From the NCBI GenBank assembly GCA_037129475.1, contig JBAXUY010000001.1, positions 1-64,000 of the forward strand: DNA of 64,000 nt. The letters run 5' to 3'. This stretch comes from RGVT01 sp037129475. GTDB lineage: Bacteria > Planctomycetota > Planctomycetia > Pirellulales > UBA1268. The notes beneath the pieces are model-generated. The model was not told the origin of the DNA. It made no database searches and saw only the letters and a program-made list of their open reading frames with translations. This document shows positions 8,771 through 17,300 of this stretch, in pieces. Numbering within the stretch: position 1 is the first letter of the stretch; each line of letters starts with the position of its first letter. The translations under genes and the position numbers were made by a program.

Positions 8771-10480
8771 ATGAGCCCTCCTGCCAATCCCCGCCGCCAC
8801 GATCTCGATGCCCTCCGCGCTGTGGCGATGCTCCTCGGGATTCTTCTCCATGCGAGCCTCGCCTACGTCCCCAACATTCCCTGGCCGGTGCAAGACTCAC
8901 AGCCGGCCCGCTGGCTCGGGCTCGTGTTCCTCGCCATCCACGGTTTCCGCATGCCGCTGTTCTTCCTGGTCAGCGGGTTCTTCACAGCGATGCTCTGGCG
9001 CAGACGAGGCTCCGCGGCGATGCTCGCGCAGCGTTACAAGCGGGTCTTTGTCCCCCTCGTCCTCGGCTTCTGCACCCTTCTCCCGCTCTTCGACTGGGTA
9101 AGCACGCGCTCCCCGGATGCCGGGGCTGTCGGCCAGCCGCCATCGCCGAGCAGGAATGAGGCGTCCCTGACCGCGGCGATCCGCGCGAAGGACGCTGCCC
9201 GCGTCGCCGCCGCGATCGCAGCCGGCGCCGACGCGAGGGGCATCGATACGGAGTTCCGCATGCCGCTGGTCACGCTGGCGGCCCTCGTCGGAGACGACGA
9301 GGTGGTGCAGCGCCTGCTCGATGCCGGGGCCGATCCCAATGCCCCCGGCGGCGACGGCCGCACCCCTCTCCACGCGGCAGCCTTTGCTGGCAATCTGCCG
9401 ATCGTGCAGCGTCTCCTCGAGGCCGGCGCCGATCCGGCGAAGCGTGGCCCTGCCGGCGACAGCCCCCTCGACTCGACGAAGGCCGACGAGCGGACGACGA
9501 AGTTCATCGGCCGCCTCCTCCGCATCCGCCTTGGCGGAACGGACACGATTTCTGCGGGCCGCGAGGCGATCCGCACGCTCCTCGCCGCGCACACCGGCGA
9601 ATCGGTCGCCCACCTTCCGCCGCCCGCGCCCGAGGGATTTGTTGTCCGGGTTCGCCACGCCTACCGCGAATGGCTCGTTTCGTCGGCCTTCGTCGTGCCG
9701 CTGCCCGGGAACGAGCAACCGCAGTCGCTCTTTCTCGGCGGCACCTTCAACTATCTGTGGTTTCTCTGGATGCTTTGCTGGCTGGCCGTCGGATTCGCCG
9801 GAGCTGCCGCGTTCGCGACACGGCTCCGGCTCCCGTTTCCCCCGGGCTGGCTCATCACCTCCCCCGCGGCTCTCCTCTGGACGGTGCCGCTCACGCTCCT
9901 GCCGCAGCTGTTCATGGGGCTGTTCACGCCGGGCTTCGGTCCCGACACCTCCCTCGGGCTCCTCCCCCAGCCGCATGTCCTCGCGTACTACGCGATCTTC
10001 TTTGGGTACGGAGCCATGTTATTCCTCGCTGAAGACCGGGCGGAAAACGACGTCGAAAGCGTCGGACGACGCTGGCGCCTGCTGTTTTCCCTGGCGCTGC
10101 TGGTGCTCTTCCCGGTGGGGCTCGTCACGATGCAATCGCCGGCGACCACGGCGATGCCGCAGGCTCTCTACGCGTGGCTGATGTGCTTCGCCGCGATCGG
10201 ATTCTTCCGTTGGCTCGTGCCGGTTGAGAGCCGGGCGTGGCGTTATCTCTCCGACTCGGCCTACTGGCTCTATCTGGTCCACATGCCGGTGGTGATCGTG
10301 CTTCAGCAGGCCACGCATGACTGGCCGGTGCCGGGCACGCTCAAATTTCTCCTCGTGACGACGCTCGCGACCGCGATCCTCCTCGTGAGCTACCAGCTCC
10401 TCGTCCGCCACACGCTGCTGGGTCTGCTCCTCAACGGGCCACGGCTGCACTCATGGCCTTCTCTCCGGGCCCGCGGCTGA
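8771..10480 (+). CDS. membrane acyltransferase (Acyl_transf_3/OpgC-like) with internal ankyrin repeats
   Basis: 569 residues from the ATG at 8771; the frame is open upstream to 8579 but without domain content. Residues 9-110 give RRHDLDALRAVAMLLGILLH (the motif with the essential His of acyltransferase family 3) and HGFRMPLFFLVSGFF. Residues about 130-275 are a soluble insert with ankyrin repeats (VVQRLLDAGADPNAPGGDGR, TPLHAAAFAGNLPIVQRLL). The multi-pass membrane part resumes from about residue 320. This family transfers acyl groups onto sugars of surface or periplasmic glycans. The ankyrin block sits between transmembrane helices, presumably in a loop, an unusual architecture. Overlaps the convergent peptidase gene by 30 bases. 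Confidence 0.8.
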   Translation: MSPPANPRRHDLDALRAVAMLLGILLHASLAYVPNIPWPVQDSQPARWLGLVFLAIHGFRMPLFFLVSGFFTAMLWRRRGSAAMLAQRYKRVFVPLVLGFCTLLPLFDWVSTRSPDAGAVGQPPSPSRNEASLTAAIRAKDAARVAAAIAAGADARGIDTEFRMPLVTLAALVGDDEVVQRLLDAGADPNAPGGDGRTPLHAAAFAGNLPIVQRLLEAGADPAKRGPAGDSPLDSTKADERTTKFIGRLLRIRLGGTDTISAGREAIRTLLAAHTGESVAHLPPPAPEGFVVRVRHAYREWLVSSAFVVPLPGNEQPQSLFLGGTFNYLWFLWMLCWLAVGFAGAAAFATRLRLPFPPGWLITSPAALLWTVPLTLLPQLFMGLFTPGFGPDTSLGLLPQPHVLAYYAIFFGYGAMLFLAEDRAENDVESVGRRWRLLFSLALLVLFPVGLVTMQSPATTAMPQALYAWLMCFAAIGFFRWLVPVESRAWRYLSDSAYWLYLVHMPVVIVLQQATHDWPVPGTLKFLLVTTLATAILLVSYQLLVRHTLLGLLLNGPRLHSWPSLRARG

Positions 10481-11224
10481 CGATCGCTCGATGCGCGTCG
10501 TGCCCCAGGCCTCCTGCAGCACGGCGAACATGCGCGGGTCGTGGGCGTGGAGCTCCTTGCGGGTGAAGGGGAAGAAATCATTGCGGCAAAAATATGCCTC
10601 CGTCGTTTCCGCGAAGTACTCGGCGGGATCGGTCATGGCGTAGGCGGCTTCGAACGTGTTCGGCCGGCCATTGCCGTGGTGCCGTTCGACGCGGCCGTAG
10701 AGGTTCGCCGCCTTGGCTCGTTCGTAGGCGGCGATCACATCGTCCCGGTCCCGGCCCAGGACGCGGAAGTGATAGGCATGGGCCAGTTCGTGGAGCACGA
10801 AGTTGGGCATGCGGTTGGTCTCTTCGGCGAATATCCGCACGTTGGTGAACTCCACGGCCCTGGCCATGTCGGGATTGCGGCCGTTCGTGCGCAGCCAGCC
10901 ACCGTCGGGATGAAACTCGGCCCGGGGCGGCACGCCGGGGTACTCGGGCGAGAACCAAAGCGGCGTCTTGCGCAGTTCCGCCACCGCGGGGGCCGGCACC
11001 ACCTTCACGACCTCAGCCAGCTGCTTGTCGAGGAGCGCGAGCGCCACTTCGAGGTCAGCCTTCTGGCTGGCGATCAGGGCCTCGCTGACGTGTACCTTCC
11101 AACCCTGGATCTCGCGGGTGCGGTAGCCGGCCCGGTCGTCGCCTTCCGGACCGGCCGCGGGCAAGGTGGCCGCGGCCAGGAGCAAGAGGATCAGAGACGT
11201 TCCGCCGGATGGGCGGCCGTGCAT
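10451..11224 (-). CDS. secreted zinc metallopeptidase-like protein (HELAH)
   Basis: 257 residues from the ATG at 11224, with an N-terminal signal (SLILLLLAAATLPAAG). The zinc-binding motif HELAH is at about 145-149 (VLHELAHAYHF), and a conserved-looking downstream AEYFAETTEAYF at about 203-214 could supply the third Glu ligand. This layout resembles gluzincin-type peptidases such as the anthrax-lethal-factor-like group, but I do not recognise a named family. It probably acts outside the cytoplasm. The C-terminus overlaps the acyltransferase gene end on the opposite strand. The substrate cannot be inferred from context. Confidence 0.7.
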   Translation of the reverse strand: MHGRPSGGTSLILLLLAAATLPAAGPEGDDRAGYRTREIQGWKVHVSEALIASQKADLEVALALLDKQLAEVVKVVPAPAVAELRKTPLWFSPEYPGVPPRAEFHPDGGWLRTNGRNPDMARAVEFTNVRIFAEETNRMPNFVLHELAHAYHFRVLGRDRDDVIAAYERAKAANLYGRVERHHGNGRPNTFEAAYAMTDPAEYFAETTEAYFCRNDFFPFTRKELHAHDPRMFAVLQEAWGTTRIERSSAAGPERRP

Positions 11225-11298
11225 GCGGACCTCGCTTGGCGAGCAGAGGCCGCCCTCGCGGCCAGCCAAGAATCATAACTGGCGGCCCGCTCGCCGTG

Positions 11299-11410
11299 CG
11301 CTTGCCCACCTGTCCGTAGTACCTGGCGGCGGATTCGTCCCAGCCCGTGCCCGATTCGTCCCTGTTGAATCCTGATTCGTCCCAGCCCGTGCGGGATTCG
11401 TCACTTTGCG
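11299..11410. repeat. 21-bp-period intergenic repeat element, copy 1
   Basis: Four ATTCGTC-containing units start at 11332, 11353, 11374 and 11395, exactly 21 bases apart (GATTCGTCCCAGCCCGTG is the fullest unit). The last unit changes to GATTCGTCACTTTGC. A leading CGCTTGCCC at 11299 lies 33 bases before the first unit. The second copy at 29965-30056 has the same lead, the same 33-base gap, three units and the same terminal unit. It lies in the 485-base gap between the peptidase and PEP-CTERM genes. The rest of that gap shows no clear gene. Confidence 0.75.
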
Positions 11411-11709
11411 CTTTCCGGATATTGCGAGGCTTGCTCGGGTCGTTAGGGTTGATCAAGAAGGACGCGACCCTGTTCGCAGCTGCAGAGGGGCATCGCCGTT
11501 CGACACCAATGGCTCTCGGCACCGACGGGAGTTCCAGCCTCGCCCACACGGAAACGCCATGACTATGAAACGCGGCCTTGGCCGTCGCGCTCGTGTCGAT
11601 GGCCGTGGCCGCGACCGACACATATTCACTCGAAAACCCGAGCATGGCGACCGACCCCCACATCGGCGTCGTTGCTCTTCGCCATGAAACGTACCCAGGA
11701 GATCGACCT

Positions 11710-12393
11710 ATGAACTCGAAGCCGGTTCTCTGTGCCCTGAAGATTTTTTTGGCCTCGTGCGCCTTCTTGCTTGGTGAAACTGCATCCTTTGCAGCCAACA
11801 ACAACAGCGTGACCTACGACATCACCCAAGGTGCAGGTGGGTCTGCCGTGGTGAACTGGACTGTCCTCGGAGGTCTGAATTCCTCCGGGGTTGGATTCTA
11901 CCCTGTCAAAAACAACGGCAATGGATTCAACGGATTTATCATCGATGCCAGCGGCATTTTTAATGGGGCCTATTTCACCAACATTGGTCTCGCGACTTTG
12001 ACTGATGGAAGCAAATTCTCTGCGAATGATGGCGTAAGTTTGAGTAGCACCAGCAGCGTGACTTCATTTGTCGCCATCCATTCGGGTACCGGTGACAGGT
12101 TTGGACTGACCATGTCCTCGGCGTTTCCCGGCAGTAGTGATCTGACCTATTCCTACACCCTCAACTTCCTGAGCGGCACGGGATCGTTTGTGTTACCCAT
12201 TTCGTACAGCGCATTTAACGTCGGCACCTACTTCCAAACCCAACCGAGTGTCCTTGATGGTGGGCCCTATGCAGGCACTTTCAACACCACGGTGAATGTG
12301 GTTGCCCTGCCCGAACCGTCGACCTGCATGATGGCCCTCGCCGGTCTGGCCTGCGGCGGCTATGTGATGTTGCAGCGTCGCAAGCGGGCCTGA
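11710..12393 (+). CDS. PEP-CTERM sorting-domain secreted protein
   Basis: 227 residues starting MNSKPVLCALKIFLASCAFLL with a signal peptide ending near TASFAANN. AGGAG stands eight bases before the ATG at 11710. The body is Ser/Gly/Thr-rich beta-type sequence without a recognised domain. The C-terminus is a PEP-CTERM tripartite signal: LPEPST, a hydrophobic helix, then QRRKRA. Such proteins are processed by exosortase/EpsH systems and end up in surface or exopolysaccharide material; no exosortase gene is in this window. The frame is open upstream from 11578, but that part lacks a plausible signal. A degenerate IS remnant and a strong hairpin follow. Confidence 0.85.
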   Translation: MNSKPVLCALKIFLASCAFLLGETASFAANNNSVTYDITQGAGGSAVVNWTVLGGLNSSGVGFYPVKNNGNGFNGFIIDASGIFNGAYFTNIGLATLTDGSKFSANDGVSLSSTSSVTSFVAIHSGTGDRFGLTMSSAFPGSSDLTYSYTLNFLSGTGSFVLPISYSAFNVGTYFQTQPSVLDGGPYAGTFNTTVNVVALPEPSTCMMALAGLACGGYVMLQRRKRA

Positions 12394-12433
12394 CTCGCAC
12401 CAGCCACCGAGATTTCAAGCGTAGGGCAGCAGG

Positions 12434-12954
12434 TCACCATAGCGGGCCTGCTGACCTGCCCTCGGCCAAGGGGTCGCCGCTGTCCGCTTGCTGAGGCGTA
12501 GTCGAAGCGAGCGGACAGCGGCGCGATTCCGGGGCCGGGGGCCGGTACCCCAGCGAGCTGTGTGACCGTGCGGTGTTGTAGTTCTTCCTCCATCGCTTGA
12601 TCAGGACCTTGGCCTCCAGCAGTGTGTCGAGCACCTCTCGGTCCAGGAGCTCATCCCGCAGCTTGCCGTTGAAGCTCTCCACGTAGCCGTTCTCCCAGGG
12701 GATCCCGGCTCGATGGAGAGCGTCTTCACCCCGACCCGCTCGAGCCACTCCCGCACACGCTTGGCGGTGAACTCGCTGCCGTTGTCGCTGCGGATGTGGT
12801 CAGGCACACCCCGGCGAACGAACAAGTCGCTCAGCCGCTCCAAGACGTCCACGCTCGTGCCGATCCATAACGAAGTCGTGGCTCCAGGCGTGGTTCCTGT
12901 GCGTCGGCCGCAGCGGGATGCACGATCCGTCTCCAAGCCAGAGCCTCGTGCGTT
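12434..12954 (-). pseudogene. IS3-family transposase OrfB remnant
   Basis: Decayed transposase read in pieces on the minus strand. RLWLGDGSCIPLRP and HAWSHDFVMDR (near 12950-12870) are followed by a frame change and apparent deletion. Then come VDVLERLSDLFVRRGVPDH and IRSDNGSEFTAKRVREWL (to about 12720), and a second frame change within IEPGSP/WENGYVESFNGKLRDELL. It ends RSHSSLGYRPPAPES. These are the rve-type integrase core segments of IS3-group OrfB, with DNGSEF and the catalytic Glu in VESFNG. OrfA and the OrfB N-terminus are missing, and the remnant begins exactly at the XylR-gene stop (12955), so the element is dead. Confidence 0.88.
12475..12523. terminator. 18-bp-stem inverted repeat after the PEP-CTERM gene
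   Basis: CGCCGCTGTCCGCTTGCT (12475-12492) is inversely repeated at 12506-12523 with one mismatch and a 13-base loop. It overlaps the 3' end of the transposase remnant. A weaker GCAGGTCA/TGACCTGC pair lies at 12429-12459. It could terminate the PEP-CTERM transcript or derive from the IS end; there is no T-run, so terminator function is uncertain. Confidence 0.5.
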
Positions 12955-14166
12955 TCACGGGGCGATCCTCCGCGGCGCAATCGCCGTGCCCTTGGGCCGC
13001 TTCTCCCGCCGATACCGGCCAGGGGCGACACCGAACCGCGCCTTGAACGCCCGCCGCATCGACTCGGCGTAGGAAAAACCCGCGACGCGAGCCACATCCT
13101 CGAGGCTGCTGTCCGTGCCGACGAGCAGTTCCTGAACCCGTGCCAGGCGCACGCGATTGATCTCATCGCTCGGCGAATGCCCAACGTGCTCGGCGAAAAG
13201 CCGCTCGAGAGTCCGCCGCGACACTCCCAACTTCTTCACCATCCTGCCAACCGTCAGGCCATCGCAAGCATGATCGCGCACGTAGCGCACGATCCCCACG
13301 AAATCGCTGTCGGGATACGCCAGCACGTGGGTGGAACGACGGGCCACGACTCCGGCGGGATCCACGTAGTTGAGTGGCGGCGGCTGAAGCCCGTCCGTCA
13401 GCATGCCGTGGAGGAGCGCCGCAGCTTGGTAACCGATCTTGAACGTGTTTGGATCGACGCTCGACAGACCCATGGTCGACACCTGACAGAAGATTGGATC
13501 GTCATCGACGCCGATCACCGCGACCTGCTCCGGCACTTCCACGCCCCTGTCGCGGGATGCACTGAGGGCTAACGAAGCCCATACGTCGTTGCACGCCACA
13601 AGGCCAGAGGGCTTGGGAAGCGCTGCGATCCAATCGCCGATGGCGCGCTCGGATGTCTGGGCCGCTGCTGTGTCGTTGATGAGAAGCGTAAGCGGATCGT
13701 TCCTGGTGGCCGTCGGGCCGGCGTGCAGGGCGCCCTCGCGCTCACGGCACAGACTTATGAGATGGCCCCGCCTGATCTCCGAGTAGTGCACGCCTCGTAG
13801 GCCGAGAAATGCAACCGTCTTCAGGCCACGTTCGAGCAGATGGTCGATCGCGAGCCGAACGACCGCCTTATCGTCCACCACGATCTGCGGGATGCCGGAA
13901 ATGGCGACCTCCTCCAGCATGTCCACGACGGGCACGCCGAGCCGGGCCAAGTCGCGGCCGATGCGTGGTAGATGGATCCGTGCCAGCACCCCCGCTGCAC
14001 CGTCGTCGCGGATGCGTTTCGGGACCGTCGTGTCGAGTGGGTCCGCATACAGCCTGTAGGACCAAGGCCCGTAGTCGTGGCCGTAGGCCGTGATCCCGCC
14101 GATCAGTCCGCGCACGTACGACCCACGAGTGTCGGCGATCACGGCGATCCGTGGAGGAAATGGCAT
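12955..14166 (-). CDS. XylR-type AraC transcriptional regulator with LacI-like sensor domain
   Basis: 403 residues. Residues 1-270 form a periplasmic-binding-protein-like sensor (RIAVIADTRGSYVRGLIGGI; VACNDVWASLALSASRDRGV; VAVIGVDDDP), as in XylR. Residues about 285-395 form a double helix-turn-helix AraC domain (LTVGRMVKKLGVSRRTLERL; LEDVARVAGFSYAESMRRAF). It probably senses a sugar. It is divergent from the 1326-residue PATR/PEP-CTERM gene at 14371. The intervening 200 bases hold a concentric palindrome and repeated TTTGCCATG half-sites, so it likely regulates that gene and itself. An IS3 fossil abuts its stop, but the C-terminus looks intact. Confidence 0.85.
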   Translation of the reverse strand: MPFPPRIAVIADTRGSYVRGLIGGITAYGHDYGPWSYRLYADPLDTTVPKRIRDDGAAGVLARIHLPRIGRDLARLGVPVVDMLEEVAISGIPQIVVDDKAVVRLAIDHLLERGLKTVAFLGLRGVHYSEIRRGHLISLCREREGALHAGPTATRNDPLTLLINDTAAAQTSERAIGDWIAALPKPSGLVACNDVWASLALSASRDRGVEVPEQVAVIGVDDDPIFCQVSTMGLSSVDPNTFKIGYQAAALLHGMLTDGLQPPPLNYVDPAGVVARRSTHVLAYPDSDFVGIVRYVRDHACDGLTVGRMVKKLGVSRRTLERLFAEHVGHSPSDEINRVRLARVQELLVGTDSSLEDVARVAGFSYAESMRRAFKARFGVAPGRYRREKRPKGTAIAPRRIAP

Positions 14167-14211
14167 ACCGGGCGTCCGAAGGCTGCCGCATATGTTCGCA
14201 CCACCGAACTT

Positions 14212-14253
14212 TTTTTGCCATGCATGGGGGAATTCCCCGGTTCATGGCGAAAA
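14212..14253. promoter_or_regulatory. concentric palindrome, candidate XylR-type operator
   Basis: TTTTTGCCATG (14212-14222) and CATGGCGAAAA (14243-14253) form an 11-base inverted repeat with one mismatch. A perfect inner palindrome GGGGAATTCCCC (14227-14238) shares the same centre (14232.5). A third TTTGCCATG half-site occurs at 14310-14318 and a TTTTCATGG at 14273-14281. The site lies between divergent XylR-type and PATR genes, 46 bases from the regulator start. Confidence 0.65.
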
Positions 14254-14370
14254 GTGTTCGATTCGGTGACGCTTTTCATGGGCGCACCGTGAGGAATCCG
14301 TCGGTAGTCTTTGCCATGGGCGGTAATGAGTGAAGCATTCTTCACTTCATCGTTCGCGGGGAACCAGACC

Positions 14371-17300
14371 ATGAACCTTATCCAAGCCATCTGTCATCCA
14401 CCCATGAGCCGTCGGGGAATCTGCCGGACGGCTCTCGTCGTCGCCGGGCTGGGCGTCATGTTGCATGCAGCCGACGTACCGCTCGCCTCGGCGGCCACCT
14501 ATTCATGGAACGGCAGCAATGGTGCGTGGAACTCGCTCAATTGGACGATCCCGCCCGATACGACGCCAGTGGCGGGGCCGACAGGCGCGTCTGGCACGAA
14601 CACGGCGACGATCGCGTCCGGCACAGTGACGTTCGCGGGGAACGATACCTTCGGGAGTGCCATCACCTCGACATCACCCGTCATCAACGTTTTCGGCGGC
14701 ACGCTTGCCAGCGGCGGATATTTCAACACCATCTGGGGCCTGAAACTCAAGGGCGGCACGCTCCTCGCCAACGGTGGCGCGAATTCTTCCTACCCCGCCT
14801 TCCAGTTGTCTGGCACCGTCTCGGTGACCGGGTCGACCGCGTCAAGAATCACGGTCGGCGGCGGCTCCAACAACGCGATCAATCTGGGCGGGACCGGGGT
14901 TGCCAACACGTTATTCAGCGTCTTGAATGTCACCGGTGATGCGAATGCCGACTTGACGATCGACAACGTGCTGCAATCGACCGACCCCACCGCTGGGCTG
15001 ACGAAGAACGGCGTGGGAACGCTCGTGATCACGAACTCGACCACATACCTCGGCCCGACGACCGTGCAGGCCGGCGTGCTTCGCTTCACCGGCGGCAGCG
15101 GCATGCTGAGCGGTTCGGGGGCGATCACAGTCAACAATGGCGGCACGCTCGACTTCGGCGGCGGCAGCCAGACGACGACGGGCTCGGTAACGCTTGCCAA
15201 CGGCAGCACGCTGACCGGCGGCACGCTGACGAGCAACAATGCCGCTGCTGCGGGTAACAACTGGCTCTCAGGCACCGCGACGCTGGGTTCGGGTGGTGCA
15301 TTCGTGACGAACCAGCGACTGCTCCTGGGCCTCTCCGGCGCGGGGGCGGCAACGATCGGCGCGGGAAGCACCGGGGCGATCACCTTCGGCGGCGACTCGA
15401 CATTCAACATGAACTATGTCGGTGTGGGCGGCGGAGCCAACGCGACGCTCACGGTGAACGGCGGCTCGGTGAACTTCACCAATGCCACCACGGGCACGGG
15501 CAACGGCTATGTCAACGTCGGCTCGAATGCCGACACGGCCGCCGGCAACGTCGTCGTGAACGGTGGCAATGTCAACGTCGGCACCTGGCTGAAGCTCGGC
15601 GGCAACTACAACACCACGGCGGGCAACAGTGCGACCGCTTCACTCTCGGTGGCGAGTGGCACCGTCTCGATCGGCGGCGGTTCCGACGGCACGTACAACG
15701 GCGTCTTGTTCCTCAACGGCGGCAACGGCGACGCGACCGCGAACACCGGCAGCACGACGCTCGCGATCAACTCTGGAGGCGTCCTCGAGACTGCGCAGAT
15801 TCAGGCGGGCAACACCGGAACCCGCACCTTCACGATCAACGGCGGAACGCTTCGCGCTCGCTCCGGCGCGAGTTCCACGTTCCTGCCCGCCGCCACCGGT
15901 CTTGCCGTCAGTATCGGAGGCAGCAACGCGACGATCGACTCCAACGGCAGCGACATCACGGTGGCCGCCCCGCTCGCGGGATCGGGCAGCCTGACGAAGG
16001 CAGGGGCCGGCCTGCTCACGCTCTCCGGGGCGTCTGGCCATTCCGGCACCACCCGCGTGGCCGCGGGCGGGCTCGCCGTGGGGGCGGCGAACTCCCTGGC
16101 GAGCAGCACGCTCGACCTGGCGACAGCCGACTCCGGCACCGTGACGTTCAATCAAAATTCCACGCTCGGCGGGCTGACGGGATCGCGGAACCTCGACCTC
16201 GCCGCCCGCACCGTGAGCATCGGCAACGGCGGCGGCTCCACGACCTACAGCGGCCAGTTGAGCAACGGCACGCTCACCAAGGTCGGTTCCGGCACGCTCG
16301 CGCTCACCGGGGTGAACGCCAACGCCACGACGAACGTGACCGCGGGCGTCCTGAGGCTCTCGGGCGGCAGCAACCGGCTCAGCACGACCGGGGCGATCAC
16401 GCTCTCGGGCGGCACGCTCGACCTCGACGGCGGGTCGCAGGCGACCTCCGGCATCGTCACGCTCTCCGACGGTAGCACCCTCACGGGCGGCACGCTGACG
16501 CGAACGGGAGCCGGTGGCGGCGACCTCGCCGAGCCGATCACCGGCTCGCTCACGATTGGCGCCAACAGCGGCTACGTGACCACCGAGCGTCTCCTTCTCG
16601 GTCTCGCGAGCACCAAGACGCTCACGCTTTCGGCGCAGACCGCGGGCTCGCTCACATTCGGCGGCAATTCGTCGAACTATATGAACTACATCGGCGTGGG
16701 CGGCGGTGCCAACGCAACGCTCACGGTGAACGGCGGCTCGGTGAACTTCACCAACGCCGCGACGGGCACGGGCAACGGCTACCTGAATGTCGCCTCCAAT
16801 GCGGGCTCGGCCACGGGTGCCCTTGTGATCAGCGGAGGAAACCTCAATGTCGGCACGTGGCTGAAACTCGGCGGCAACTTCAATACGACGGCCGGCACCG
16901 ACGCCACGTCGTCGCTCTCCGTGGCCAGCGGCACCGTCTCGATCGGGGGTGGTTCCGATTCGTCCTCCAACGGAGTCTTGTTTCTGAACGGCGGCAACGG
17001 CGACGCGACGGCCAACACGGGCAGCAGCACGCTCACGGTTTCGGCCGGCGGCGTGCTTGCCGTCAAGCAGATCCAGGCCGGCAACGGAGGGACGAAGACG
17101 ATCAGCCTCGACGGCGGCACGATCCGCGCAGCCACGGGCGCCAGTTCGACGTTTCTCTCGGCCGCGACCGGGCTGACGACGAACGTGGGCAACGGCGGCG
17201 TCACCTTCGACACCAATGGAGCCACGATCACCGTGTCTGCACCCCTCACGAACGGCGGTAGCGGAGGGTTGGTGAAGACCGGGGCCGGCACGCTCGGCCT

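Noticed and set aside
11332..11410. The 21-base periodic units as a CRISPR array
   Set aside because: There are no distinct spacers (the whole 21-base unit repeats imperfectly), units are too short, and no cas genes are present.
11565..11709. A possible short secreted peptide or broken gene before the PEP-CTERM gene
   Set aside because: An ATG at 11565 and a hydrophobic stretch exist, but in different frames and without a supported ribosome site or domain; too weak to annotate.
11055..11804. A minus-strand protein containing the DES/GWDES heptads of the 21-bp element
   Set aside because: The frame runs into the peptidase gene out of its frame, has no signal or domain outside the heptads, and the second copy lies in an otherwise different context. 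Kept only as a caveat.
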